This document shows positions 28,541 through 36,870 of a DNA stretch of 64,000 nucleotides, piece by piece (positions within the stretch are counted from its first letter, which is position 1; each line of letters starts with the position of its first letter). The DNA is from WHSW01 sp963759295 (GTDB lineage: Bacteria > Actinomycetota > Thermoleophilia > Solirubrobacterales > 70-9): assembly GCA_963759295.1 (NCBI GenBank), contig CAVWYT010000010.1, forward strand, positions 806,001 to 870,000, in the 5' to 3' direction. A model generated the notes under the pieces. The model had not been told where the DNA came from and ran no database searches. It saw nothing but the letters and a program-made list of their open reading frames with translations. The position numbers and the translations under genes were made by a program.

Positions 28541-29230
28541 TCAACGGCTCGCAGGCTCCGCGTAGCGATCCGGATTGCCGGCGAAGATCGCCGCGCACTT
28601 GAGCGAGCAGAAGCAGTAGTCGCGGTTCTCGTATTGCAGATGGCCGGCGCAACGTTCGGGCGCGATTGCCATCCGGCAAACCGGGTCGATCGCGAGGGCT
28701 TCGCGGCTGGCGCCCGCGCGCCAGGCTCGGTGGATCTCGACGGGCTCCGACACATTGCGAAACCGCTCGCGGCCTCGCGACTCGAACTCGATGCCCTCCA
28801 GCGTGCCCGCGGCCGCGCGCGTGTCCGCGGTGAGCAGAACCTCATCGCCCTTGGCCGCTGCCGCGACCCGGGCCGCGAGGTTGACGCCGGCGCCGAACCA
28901 GTCGCCATTCCGCTCGATGGCCGAACCGGTGTGCATGCCGACTCGCACGATTGGGAACCGCGGGCGCCCGCGAGCGTCCTCGACCACCGCCAGGCCGAGA
29001 CGAACCGCGTCGGCGGCGTCGGCGGCGCGAACCATCACCGCGTCCCCGACCGTCTTTACCTCCTTGCCGTTGTGGACGGGTAGAAGGTCACGCACCGCGC
29101 GGCAGAAGCCCGCCACCAGGTCGGCGGCCTGCTCGTCCCCGTGAACCTCGGTGAGGGCCGTGAAGCCGGCCAGATCGGCGAACAGGAAGGTCTGCGGCGG
29201 GTGCTGCTTGGCTGCGATCGCTTTCATCAT
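28541..29230 (-). CDS. class III nucleotide cyclase fused to a YHS domain
   Basis: Cytosolic protein of 229 residues. Residues 1-165 form a class III adenylate/guanylate cyclase homology domain: FLFADLAGFTALTEVHG with the first metal Asp, EVKTVGDAVMV with the substrate Lys and second metal Asp, IVRVGMHTG, and GAGVNLAARVAAAA with the transition-state Asn and Arg. These key residues look intact, so it may be active. The C-terminal 55 residues are a YHS domain (DPVCRMAI then YCFCSLKCAAIFAGNPDRYA), a cysteine-containing metal-binding module found in copper transport and toluene monooxygenases. A cyclase-YHS fusion suggests metal-responsive second-messenger synthesis; that is inference. Confidence 0.85.
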   Translation of the reverse strand: MMKAIAAKQHPPQTFLFADLAGFTALTEVHGDEQAADLVAGFCRAVRDLLPVHNGKEVKTVGDAVMVRAADAADAVRLGLAVVEDARGRPRFPIVRVGMHTGSAIERNGDWFGAGVNLAARVAAAAKGDEVLLTADTRAAAGTLEGIEFESRGRERFRNVSEPVEIHRAWRAGASREALAIDPVCRMAIAPERCAGHLQYENRDYCFCSLKCAAIFAGNPDRYAEPASR

Positions 29231-29338
29231 CGCCGATTCCGTATCAGCGCCAGTCCTAACGCTCGCACAACAACCGGGTTTGAACCAGCGGCCTTTCGGC
29301 CCCCAGCCGGCGGGCGCGTGGTGTAGATGCGCTTACCG

Positions 29339-30616
29339 CTACTTGACCTGCACGCCGGAGATCGCGCGCGAGATCACCAGCCGCTGGATCTCGGCGGTGC
29401 CCTCGAAGATGTCGTAGATCTTCGCGTCGCGGTGCATGCGTTCGACCGGGTACTCGCGCGTGTAGCCGTTTGCGCCAAGGATCTGGATCGCGCGCTCGGT
29501 GACCCAGGTCGCGACCTCGCCGGCCTTCAGCTTCGACATCGAACCCTCGGCGTTGGTGAAGGTGTGGTCGTTGCGGCCCATCCACGCCGCCCGCCAGACG
29601 AGCAGCCGCGCGGCGTCGATCTCGGTCTTCATGTTCGCAAGCGTGAACGCGATCGCCTGGTTCTCGACGATCGCTCGCCCGAACTGCCGCCGCTGCTTCG
29701 CGTAGTCGAGCGCGTATTCGTACGCCGCCCTGGCGATCCCGACCGCCTGCGCGCCGACCGTCGGCCGGCTTGCTTCGAAGGTCTGCATCGCGGCCTGGCC
29801 ACCGCTGGACTTGCCCTCGCGGACCCGCGCCAGGCGCTCGTCGAGCTTCTCCTTGCCCCCGAGCAGGCACGAGCCCGGGACCCGGCACTCGTCGAGGTGG
29901 ACGTCGGCGGTGTGCGAGGCGCGCAGGCCGTGCTTCTTGACCTTGGCTCCCTGCTCGCAGCCCTTGGTGCCTGGCGGGATCACGAACGCGGCGTGGCCGC
30001 GTGAGCCGAGCTCGCGATCGACTGACGAGATCACCACGTGCACCTTGGCGATGCCGCCGTTCGTCGCCCAGGCCTTCTGGCCGTTGATCACCCACTCGTC
30101 CGCTGCCTCCTCGTACCTGGCGGTGGTGCGGATCGCCGAGACGTCGGAGCCCGCGTCGGGCTCCGAGGAGCAGAACGCGGCGACCTCGGGATGGTTCGCG
30201 GTGCCGAAGCACTGCGGGATCCATTCGCCGATCTGCTCGCCCGTTCCCTGGCCGAAGATCGCGGCGACCGCGAGTGACGTGCCCATGATCGCCATCCCGA
30301 TGCCCGCATCGCCCCAGAACAGCTCCTCGTTGACGATCGGCAGCGTGATCCCGGCCGGGTCGGCGAAGAACTGCGCCAGCCCCTCGTAGCCGTATAGCCC
30401 GATCTTCGCGGCCTCCTGGATCACCGGCCACGGCGTCTCCTCGCGCTCGTCCCACTCCGCGGCGGCGGGGCGGACGACGTCGGCCGCGAAGCCGTGCACC
30501 CAACCGCGGATATCCTTCTGGTCCTGACTGAGCTCGAGCGAGAAGGTCGGTGCGGAGTCCGGCGCCGAGCCACCCACCGCCTCCTCGACCAGCTCCTCGG
30601 TCGAGGTCGTGTTCAA
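29339..30616 (-). CDS. acyl-CoA dehydrogenase
   Basis: FAD flavoenzyme of 425 residues for alpha,beta-dehydrogenation of acyl-CoA. Visible blocks are the FAD-binding signature AFCSSEPDAGSDVSAIRTTA, INGQKAWATNGGIA, FVIPPGTKG, RPTVGAQAVGIARAAYEYAL, YAKQRRQFGRAI and the catalytic glutamate in AKIYDIFEGTAEIQRLVISR. The N-terminus has about 20 extra residues rich in Thr/Glu/Ser. It is divergent from an alpha/beta hydrolase gene; the 76-base gap holds a dyad at 30665. Chain-length preference cannot be judged. Confidence 0.93.
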   Translation of the reverse strand: MNTTSTEELVEEAVGGSAPDSAPTFSLELSQDQKDIRGWVHGFAADVVRPAAAEWDEREETPWPVIQEAAKIGLYGYEGLAQFFADPAGITLPIVNEELFWGDAGIGMAIMGTSLAVAAIFGQGTGEQIGEWIPQCFGTANHPEVAAFCSSEPDAGSDVSAIRTTARYEEAADEWVINGQKAWATNGGIAKVHVVISSVDRELGSRGHAAFVIPPGTKGCEQGAKVKKHGLRASHTADVHLDECRVPGSCLLGGKEKLDERLARVREGKSSGGQAAMQTFEASRPTVGAQAVGIARAAYEYALDYAKQRRQFGRAIVENQAIAFTLANMKTEIDAARLLVWRAAWMGRNDHTFTNAEGSMSKLKAGEVATWVTERAIQILGANGYTREYPVERMHRDAKIYDIFEGTAEIQRLVISRAISGVQVK

Positions 30617-30659
30617 TTTGCGCTCCTGAGGGTCGATTGCGGGCGCCGAAGTCTACATC

Positions 30660-30676
30660 GGGATATGTAACATCGC
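30660..30676. promoter_or_regulatory. dyad ATGTAACAT between divergent genes
   Basis: The 76-base gap between the acyl-CoA dehydrogenase and the hydrolase contains ATGTAACAT at 30665-30673, a short imperfect palindrome that also supplies TACATA, a possible -10 for the leftward gene. A similar TGTGACA occurs upstream of the MerR gene near 32435. A shared operator is possible, but two short matches prove little. Confidence 0.25.
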
Positions 30677-30692
30677 AAGGGGTAGCGGTTAA

Positions 30693-31649
30693 GTGAGAAC
30701 GATGACCACCACGGCCACCAGCACCACCACCGGGCGAGCCGCGAGGGGCGCCGACGAGATCGAGCTCCACGGCCACCGGGTGAGCTTTCGCCAGCGCGGC
30801 GAGGGCCCCGTGGTCGTCCTCATCCACGGGATCACCGGCCGCTCCGACCAGTGGGAGCCGGTGATCGACCAGCTTGCCGATCAGCACACCGTCCTCGCCC
30901 CCGACCTGCTCGGCCACGGCGAGTCGGCGAAGCCGCGCGGCGACTACTCGCTCGGCGCCCATGCGAGCGGAGTGCGCGACACGATGCTCGCGCTCGGTCA
31001 CGAACGGGCGACGATCGTCGGCCATTCGCTCGGTGGCGGGATCGCGATGCAGTTCGGCTACCAGTTCCCGGATCGCTGCGAGCGCCTGGTGCTGGTCTCC
31101 AGCGGCGGGCTCGGCCGCGAGGTGCACCTGATGCTGCGGGCCGCGACGCTACCGGGCTCGGAGCTCGTCCTGCCCGTGCTCACCCACGCCACGCTGCTCG
31201 CCGGTGGAGCAAGCATCGGGCGCGGGCTCGGCAGGCTCGGGCTGAAGGCGGGTACCGACATGGCCGAGATCGCGCGCGGCTTCGCCTCCCTCGGCGACGC
31301 CGAGGCGCGTCATGCCTTCATCCAGACGATGCGCGCGGTGCTCGACGCCGGCGGCCAGCGGGTCAACGCGCTCGATCGGCTCTACCTCGCCGAGGCGATG
31401 CCCTCGCTGCTGATCTGGGGAGCCGAGGACCCGATCATCCCGGTCGAGCACGGCCGCGCGGCGCACGAAACGATGCCCGGCAGCCGCCTGGAGATCCTCG
31501 AGGGCGTGGGCCATTTCCCGCAGGTCGAGCAACCGTACGCCTTCGCCGCGCTGCTCGCCGAATTCATCGCCACCACCGAGCCGGCCGAAGCCGACGTCGA
31601 GCAGCTGCGCGAGCGCCTGCGCGCCGGCCCGCAGCGTCAGTCCGGCTAG
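30693..31649 (+). CDS. alpha/beta hydrolase
   Basis: Alpha/beta-fold hydrolase of 318 residues (GTG 30693, or ATG 30702). The oxyanion region is VVVLIHGITGRSDQW, the nucleophile elbow is ATIVGHSLGGGIAMQF with catalytic Ser, the acid is in LLIWGAEDPIIPVEHG and the His in ILEGVGHFPQVEQP. A 20-residue Thr-rich N-terminal stretch precedes the fold. It resembles lipase/esterase or PhaZ-like members. It is divergent from the acyl-CoA dehydrogenase and its stop overlaps that of the convergent MerR gene. Confidence 0.88.
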   Translation: MRTMTTTATSTTTGRAARGADEIELHGHRVSFRQRGEGPVVVLIHGITGRSDQWEPVIDQLADQHTVLAPDLLGHGESAKPRGDYSLGAHASGVRDTMLALGHERATIVGHSLGGGIAMQFGYQFPDRCERLVLVSSGGLGREVHLMLRAATLPGSELVLPVLTHATLLAGGASIGRGLGRLGLKAGTDMAEIARGFASLGDAEARHAFIQTMRAVLDAGGQRVNALDRLYLAEAMPSLLIWGAEDPIIPVEHGRAAHETMPGSRLEILEGVGHFPQVEQPYAFAALLAEFIATTEPAEADVEQLRERLRAGPQRQSG

Positions 31650-32395
31650 CGGCGCGGCTTCTGAATCCGCTCGAGCTCGCGACCCATCCGTGACTCGACC
31701 GCCTCGGTCATCACGAGCTGGAACATCGCCAGCAGCGCGTCGGAGGCGAGCGGACGCAGGCGCTCGAGCGCATCGCGGACCTCGGGCAGATCGTGCTCGG
31801 GCCGGCCGTGGTCCTCGAACGGCTTCCAGATCTCGCGCACGAACAGCTCGACGAAGGTCCTCGCCACCGCGCTCGCGTGCTTGTGGATCTCGCCGGCGAC
31901 CTCGAGCGCCGTCTGCGGCGGGATCCCGAGCGCCGCGAGCTCGGCGCTGGCCCGGCCCAGCGTCGGGCTGAGCTCCTCGAAGTTGCCGTCGGCGAGCGGG
32001 CGCAGGATGCCGAGCTTCTCGGCCTTGCGAAGCATCGACTCGGCGGCGGAGCCGCCGCCCCAGCGTCTCGCAAGCTCCTCGGCGGTGACGATCTGAGGCT
32101 CCTCGTTCTCGAACGGGGCCTTCACCGCCCGCGTGAAGCGCAGCACCTCCTCGCTGGAGCCGCCGGCGCTGTCGACCAGCCGCGCGATCGCCTCGAGCTT
32201 GAAGCCGTCGGCCTGTAGCTCGCGGATGAGGCCGATCCGCGCCTCGTGCTCGGGGCCGTAGAACCCGGTCCGTCCGCGCACTTTGGGCGGGGGGAGCAGG
32301 CCCCGCGACTGGTGGGCGCGGATGTTGCGCACGGTCATCCCCGTGCGGCGCGCGAGCTCGTCGATCGTCAGCTCCCCGGTGGCGGTGTTGGTCAC
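31646..32395 (-). CDS. MerR family transcriptional regulator
   Basis: DNA-binding regulator of 249 residues. The N-terminal MerR helix-turn-helix reads LTIDELARRTGMTVRNIRAH then QSRGLLPPPKVRGRTGFYGP and HEARIGLIRELQADGFKLEA. The long C-terminal domain (about 150 residues, helical, EVAGEIHKHASAVARTFVEL) is an effector-binding or dimerisation region without metal-binding cysteines. GTG 32395 is preferred over ATG 32419 because TAGAAT sits 7 bases upstream, which gives a leaderless transcript. It may regulate the adjacent acyl-CoA dehydrogenase/hydrolase pair. Confidence 0.85.
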   Translation of the reverse strand: MTNTATGELTIDELARRTGMTVRNIRAHQSRGLLPPPKVRGRTGFYGPEHEARIGLIRELQADGFKLEAIARLVDSAGGSSEEVLRFTRAVKAPFENEEPQIVTAEELARRWGGGSAAESMLRKAEKLGILRPLADGNFEELSPTLGRASAELAALGIPPQTALEVAGEIHKHASAVARTFVELFVREIWKPFEDHGRPEHDLPEVRDALERLRPLASDALLAMFQLVMTEAVESRMGRELERIQKPRR

Positions 32396-32402
32396 GTCCG
32401 CG

Positions 32403-32408
32403 ATTCTA
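32403..32408 (-). promoter_or_regulatory. -10 element TAGAAT for leaderless MerR transcript
   Basis: On the minus strand TAGAAT ends 7 bases before GTG 32395. The same hexamer precedes the tRNA-Glu and the 21829 gene. No -35 of quality is seen 17-18 bases upstream. Confidence 0.45.
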
Positions 32409-32477
32409 CGGGCGCCCATGGACCATCTCGTGGTGTGACATGAGGCTTGCGGCCGGCTCGGGCGTGCATCCGCTCGC

Positions 32478-33593
32478 TCAATCGAGAGCGGCGCCGGCGA
32501 GCTGGTCGCGGCTGAGGTCGTCGAGCAGGTGGTGGAGCTCGGGTTCGCCGGTGTCGTCGACGACGCACATCGTCCCCGGCCAGTACGGGCTCCGGGCGGC
32601 GTCGTCGCCGAGCAGGCCCGGGGAGTGGACCCAGCTACCGGTGTTCCAGAGCTTGATCTCGCCCTGCGGCGACGGACTCCCGCGCCGATGGGTATGGCCG
32701 AAGACGACGTGCTCGGCATCGATCGCGAGGTCGTCGACGACCTCCGCCATGGCGTCGAAGCCGGCGCTCGCGATCGCGCCGGCGGAGAGATCGGAGCGCA
32801 CCGGCCCGAGCCCGAGCCGGTTGGCGACCCCGACCGCGCCGGGGACGGCGACCGAGCCGAGCAGCCAGCTCCTGACCCGCGCCGTGCGGCTGGTGCCGCC
32901 CCCGAGCATCTGCCAGATCCGCGCCGAGGGATTGGCGCCGCTGCGCCCCGGGCCGACGGTGGCCTGCGCGAGACCGAAGAGCAGCGCATAGACCGGCGTC
33001 TGGACGCGCTCGTACTCCTCGATCTCGGCGAGCTCGGGCTCCTCGGGCGGGTCGAGCGGGTCGGGGCCGCGCGGCGCGATCCCGAGCACGCGCTCGACCA
33101 TCGCGACGCCCAGCCGTTCGACCGTCGGCACCGTCAGGTGGCGGTCGAGGTAGTGCCCGTGAGTGGCGTAGACGTCATCGCGGATCCAGAGCCCCGGGTA
33201 GGCGAAACGCACGGTCGCCCGACGGGCATGCGCGGCCAGCGTGCTCATCGCCAGGCCCTCCGGCTCGCCGGTCTGCTCGAGCTCGAGCGGCGGATCGCCT
33301 TCGAGCGAGCGGCGCTCGAGCCAAGGCTCGATCAGGTGGTGATCGTGATTGCCGGCGACGATCACCAGCTCGCGGTCGCCGAGCGCCTCGCCGAGCGCAC
33401 CCATCACCGGCTCCGCGGCGGCCAGGACCGCGGACAGCGGCCGATCGCGCAGCTCCAGCACGTCGCCGAGCAGGATGAGGCGGTCGACGCCGTCGAGGCG
33501 ATCCGTCAGCCGCCGCCGCACGGCCTCGCGGCGCAGCATGTCGGCTTCGCTGCCCAGCCCTATGTGCAGGTCGGAGACGATCGCGGTCCGCAC
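32478..33593 (-). CDS. calcineurin-like metallophosphoesterase
   Basis: Dinuclear-metal phosphoesterase of 371 residues starting at GTG 33593. All five family motifs are visible: SDLHIG (DxH), LLGDVLELRD (GDxx), VIVAGNHDHH (GNHD), ATHGHYLD and VFGHTHRRGS (GHxH). The middle contains an insert (residues about 170-270) rich in Pro/Glu and a possible hydrophobic stretch. The substrate is unknown; the fold includes DNA, nucleotide and UDP-diacylglucosamine phosphoesterases. It is divergent from the RDD protein 86 bases away. Confidence 0.88.
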   Translation of the reverse strand: MRTAIVSDLHIGLGSEADMLRREAVRRRLTDRLDGVDRLILLGDVLELRDRPLSAVLAAAEPVMGALGEALGDRELVIVAGNHDHHLIEPWLERRSLEGDPPLELEQTGEPEGLAMSTLAAHARRATVRFAYPGLWIRDDVYATHGHYLDRHLTVPTVERLGVAMVERVLGIAPRGPDPLDPPEEPELAEIEEYERVQTPVYALLFGLAQATVGPGRSGANPSARIWQMLGGGTSRTARVRSWLLGSVAVPGAVGVANRLGLGPVRSDLSAGAIASAGFDAMAEVVDDLAIDAEHVVFGHTHRRGSPSPQGEIKLWNTGSWVHSPGLLGDDAARSPYWPGTMCVVDDTGEPELHHLLDDLSRDQLAGAALD

Positions 33594-33678
33594 GCCGCCA
33601 TCGTCGCAGCCGGCGCCTTTCCGCCGCCGGCCGGGCCGGCGGCGTTTCCGACCGCCGCGGGCGCGACCATCGTGTCGG

Positions 33679-34653
33679 ATGATCAGCGAAGAGCCGCAGC
33701 CGTCGAGACGCCGAGCGCCGCTGCCGGCGCGACTGCTCGGGATCGGCGCTCGCGGCGCGGAGCGCGTCGCCTCCGCTGCCGGAATCGACGACGCGGTCGA
33801 GCGGACCACCGAGGAGGCGTTGGTGCGCGCGCTCGAGAGCCCGGCCGTTGAGCGCGCGGTCGTCCGGGTGCTCGAGAGCGGTGCGGCCCAGGAGTCGCTG
33901 CAGCGAGCGCTCGCGAGCCCAGCCGTGGAGCGCGCGGCGGTCCAGGCCCTCGACTCCGAGCTCATCGACCGCGTCTGGGAGCGCCTGCTCGCCTCCGACG
34001 AGGCGCAGAAGCTCGTCGAGCGGATCGCCGAGGCGCCCGAGGTTCGCGCCGCGATCGCCTCACAGGGGGTCGGGCTGCTCGACGACATCGGACGCCAGGT
34101 ACGCAAGATCGCCGGGCGGCTCGACGACGTGCTCGAGCGAGCGGTGCGCCGGGTGATCCGCCGGCCGCGAGCGGCGCCGACCGAGAACGTCGGCGTGCTC
34201 ACGCGGCTGCTCGCCTTCGTCCTCGACGGCGTCCTCCTCAACGGCTTCTTCCTGCTTGCCGCGGCCGTGCTCACCGCGCTGTTCGGCGGCGATGGGGTCT
34301 CGGGCACGGGGCTCGCATTCGGCGCCGTCGCCTGGATCATCGCCGGCGGCGCCTATCTGTTCACGTTCTGGTCGCTCGCCGGCCAGACGCCCGGAATGCG
34401 CGCGCTGTCGATCAGGATCCTCGCCGACGGCTCACCGCAGCTCGGGGCGCGGCGCGCCCGCCGGCGGCTGGTGGGGGCCGTGCTCGCCGCGATCCCGTTC
34501 GGGCTCGGCTTCGCCGGCGTGATCACCCGCGACGACCGGCGCGGCTTCCACGACCGCCGCGCCGGTACCGACGTGGTGCGGGTGGATCCCACGCCGGCCC
34601 CGTACTCGCGGAGCTCGGCGACGCCCTTGGAGCCGCCGGCGCGGACGCAATAG
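33679..34653 (+). CDS. RDD family membrane protein with helical-repeat N-terminus
   Basis: Protein of 324 residues. Residues 1-160 are soluble and built of repeated amphipathic helices (ALVRALESPAVERAVVRVLE, LQRALASPAVERAAVQALDS, LLASDEAQKLVERIAEAPE) in which the SPAVERA motif recurs. Residues 170-300 form the RDD domain: LTRLLAFVLDGVLLNGFFLL with the Arg/Asp pair, WIIAGGAYLFTFWSLAGQTP, and a third helix with a conserved Asp (TRDDRRGFHDRRAGTDVV). RDD proteins are suspected ion or small-molecule transporters. The N-terminal repeats could scaffold or gate; that is speculation. Confidence 0.82.
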   Translation: MISEEPQPSRRRAPLPARLLGIGARGAERVASAAGIDDAVERTTEEALVRALESPAVERAVVRVLESGAAQESLQRALASPAVERAAVQALDSELIDRVWERLLASDEAQKLVERIAEAPEVRAAIASQGVGLLDDIGRQVRKIAGRLDDVLERAVRRVIRRPRAAPTENVGVLTRLLAFVLDGVLLNGFFLLAAAVLTALFGGDGVSGTGLAFGAVAWIIAGGAYLFTFWSLAGQTPGMRALSIRILADGSPQLGARRARRRLVGAVLAAIPFGLGFAGVITRDDRRGFHDRRAGTDVVRVDPTPAPYSRSSATPLEPPARTQ

Positions 34654-34664
34654 ACTCGGCCGCG

Positions 34665-34984
34665 ATGGCCGACGTGGCTGCCGGAGAGGCGACGCGCAGG
34701 GAGATAGCGGTCGAGAGCCCAGCCACGGGGGAGACGATCGCCACGGTTCCCGAGCTCCGGGCCGAGGAGGTTCGCGCGCTCGTCGCCGCGGCCCGAGCCG
34801 CGCAGCCCGCCTGGGACGAGCCGCCGAGATCGTCGCCGGAGCGCGCGGGGCGCCGGACTGGAAGCGCGGCGACGACCTCGAGGCGTTCATCGGCGCGATC
34901 AACGAGCAGCCGATCGCGCCCCGCGAGTTCGTCCTCTTTCTCGGCGCTCGCCCGCCGGACCGCGCACGCGATAGCCACCGGCTG
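34665..34984 (+). pseudogene. aldehyde dehydrogenase N-terminal stub joined to an unrelated coding fragment
   Basis: ATG 34665 begins an aldehyde-dehydrogenase-like N-terminus (IAVESPATGETIATVPELRA then VRALVAAARAAQPAW), which stops looking like the family after about 50 residues near 34817. From there a different frame, with G/C in nearly all third positions, reads APDWKRGDDLEAFIGAINEQ and PIAPREFVLFLGARPPDRA with no start codon and runs in phase into the next hydrolase. This looks like a deletion junction between two genes. I do not recognise the second fragment. Confidence 0.45.
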
Positions 34985-35893
34985 ATGCGGGTCACCGAGG
35001 AGCGCCGGGCGCCCGCGAACGGGATCGAGCTCGCCTACCAGGAGCTCGGTGATCCCGACGGCGAGCCGATGGTTCTCGTCATGGGCCTGGGGACGCAGAT
35101 GATCCACTGGCCCGACGGGTTCTGCGAGCTGCTCGTCGACGCCGGCTTCCGGGTGATCCGGTTCGACAACCGCGACGGCGGCAACTCGACCTGGATCGAC
35201 GCCCCCGTCCCGAGCCGCATTGCGATGCTCCTCGGGCTGCGGCGCGGGCTCGCCTACACGCTCGACGACATGGCCGACGACCTCGCCGGGTTGATCGAGT
35301 GGCTCGAGATCGCGCCCGCGCACGTGGTCGGTGTCTCGCAGGGCGGGATGATCGCCCAGGTGCTCGGCTACCGCCGCCCCGAGCTCGTCGCCTCGCTGGG
35401 CCTGATCATGACCGGCAGCGGCAAGCGGGTCGGCTCCGTACCGCGGATGCGAGCGCTCGGCACCCTGATGCGTGAGCTCCCAAACGATCGGGACGCCTTT
35501 GTCGAGGCGATGGTGAAGGTCTTCAAGGTGATCGGGTCGCCGGCCTACCCCGAGGACACCGAATGGCTGCGCGAGGCGATCGCCGCCGGCTTCGAGCGCG
35601 GCAACAACCCCGCCGGCACGGCGCGCCAGCTGCACGCGATCACCGCCTCTGGCGATCGCACCCGCCGCCTGAGGGCCGTCCGCGCGCCGACCGTCGTCAT
35701 CCACGGGACCAAGGACCCGCTGGTGCGCCCGACCGCCGGCCGCGCGCTTGCCAGGGCGATCCCGGGTGCGCGCCTCGAGCTGATCGACGGCATGGGCCAC
35801 GATCTCCCCCCGGGGCTCTGGCGGCGGATCAGCGGCCTGCTGATCGACAACGCGCGCCGCGCGGCCCGGGCTCCGGCCCCGGTTCGCGGCTAG
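34985..35893 (+). CDS. alpha/beta hydrolase, paralogue of the hydrolase domain in the carboxylase fusion
   Basis: Alpha/beta-fold hydrolase of 302 residues with oxyanion region PMVLVMGLGTQMIHWPDGFC, nucleophile elbow VVGVSQGGMIAQVL, acid in VVIHGTKDPLV and histidine in IDGMGHDLPPGLW. It is clearly related along its length to residues 1-300 of the protein at 40541: both share QMI-WPDG-CE, RVIRFDNRD, ARRAFERG-NPAGT-like and MGHDLP blocks. The family includes esterases and haloalkane-type hydrolases. Its stop overlaps the stop of the convergent DUF559 gene (CTAG). Confidence 0.85.
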   Translation: MRVTEERRAPANGIELAYQELGDPDGEPMVLVMGLGTQMIHWPDGFCELLVDAGFRVIRFDNRDGGNSTWIDAPVPSRIAMLLGLRRGLAYTLDDMADDLAGLIEWLEIAPAHVVGVSQGGMIAQVLGYRRPELVASLGLIMTGSGKRVGSVPRMRALGTLMRELPNDRDAFVEAMVKVFKVIGSPAYPEDTEWLREAIAAGFERGNNPAGTARQLHAITASGDRTRRLRAVRAPTVVIHGTKDPLVRPTAGRALARAIPGARLELIDGMGHDLPPGLWRRISGLLIDNARRAARAPAPVRG

Positions 35894-36837
35894 GCGACGA
35901 TCGCGAGCGCGCGGCGCAGGTCGGCGACCACGAGCCCGGACTCTCGCGTTACCTGCTGCCACGTGTATCGCACTACCGCGCAGCCCAGCGTCCGGAGGGC
36001 CAGATCGCGACGCCGATCGCGCTCGGCCGCCGCGACGCGGTCGTGGGAGTCATGGCCGTCCAATTCCGCGACCAGGCGCTGCTCGCGCCAGAACGCATCG
36101 ACCATCAGACCGCCGACGAAGGCGTTCAGCTTCGGGATCGGCAGAGCCGCCGACTCGCACAAGGCGAGGAAGCGCTCCTCGAGGACGCTGCGGGCGCTCG
36201 CCAGCTCCGGTAGGTGCGAGTCGAGCGCCGCGCGCAAGGGCGCGGAGCCCGGCCGGCCGCGGCCGAGGGTCGCTCGAACCGCCGCCGGATCTAGCAGCCC
36301 CCGATGATCCGCTTCGGCGAGCGCGCGCCGCAGGTCCGGATCGCGCATCGTCGCGGCCAGGTCGAGCAGCGTCCGGGGGACCGATGTCACCGGCAGACCC
36401 TTGTGACGCACTGCCGGCACGGGGGTGTGGTGGTGGACTCGCAGGCTGGTCCATGATCGTCGTCGCGACGGGCAGGTGATGTGGACGCGGCGGGGTGAGG
36501 CGGCGAGCAGGCCCAACCACCAGGCGCCCGTCTGGTGGCTGAGAGCCGAGCCCGGCCCGCCGTAGAGGAGCGCGGCGTTCAGGTGGCCCGTGACGCTGAG
36601 CGCGCGGTGTCCAACGGCGTACACGCTCGGATGGATGCGGTGCAGTCGTCCCGCCGTGACCCAACGCGAGATCGTGGATCCGCTCACCCCGACGGCCGCG
36701 AGCTGCCCCCGGCCCACGACGCCCGATTGGCGCTCCGCCAGCGCTGCGATACGAGCTTCGACGCTCCGCGCCCGAGGGGTGGCCGTAGAACGTCGAGGTT
36801 CGGGCATGGGGCCACGGTCGCGGGCCCGGCGCGGCAA
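35890..36837 (-). CDS. AbiEi-antitoxin-like winged helix plus DUF559 nuclease-fold protein
   Basis: Protein of 315 residues. The N-terminal region (about 25-100: ALAERQSGVVGRGQLAAVGV, STISRWVTAGRLHRIHPSVY AVG) matches the AbiEi-type antitoxin helix-turn-helix. The C-terminal region (about 215-310) is a DUF559/Vsr-like PD-(D/E)xK fold: LEERFLALCESAALP, LMVDAFWREQRLVAELDGHD with the Asp and Glu of the site, and RRDLALRTLGCAVVRYTWQQV. Such proteins are frequent in actinobacterial genomes without a partner toxin, so a defence role is possible but not demonstrated. No AbiEii-like gene is adjacent. Confidence 0.8.
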   Translation of the reverse strand: MPRRARDRGPMPEPRRSTATPRARSVEARIAALAERQSGVVGRGQLAAVGVSGSTISRWVTAGRLHRIHPSVYAVGHRALSVTGHLNAALLYGGPGSALSHQTGAWWLGLLAASPRRVHITCPSRRRSWTSLRVHHHTPVPAVRHKGLPVTSVPRTLLDLAATMRDPDLRRALAEADHRGLLDPAAVRATLGRGRPGSAPLRAALDSHLPELASARSVLEERFLALCESAALPIPKLNAFVGGLMVDAFWREQRLVAELDGHDSHDRVAAAERDRRRDLALRTLGCAVVRYTWQQVTRESGLVVADLRRALAIVA

Positions 36838-36870
36838 CTCAAGGTGCAGGTGTGGCGGGGGTGTGACGGC

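Noticed and set aside
29236..29335. tRNA-like sequence (GGTTCAAACCC on the minus strand with a nearby hairpin).
   Set aside because: Only a T-arm-like piece is present; no acceptor, D-arm or anticodon arm can be folded.
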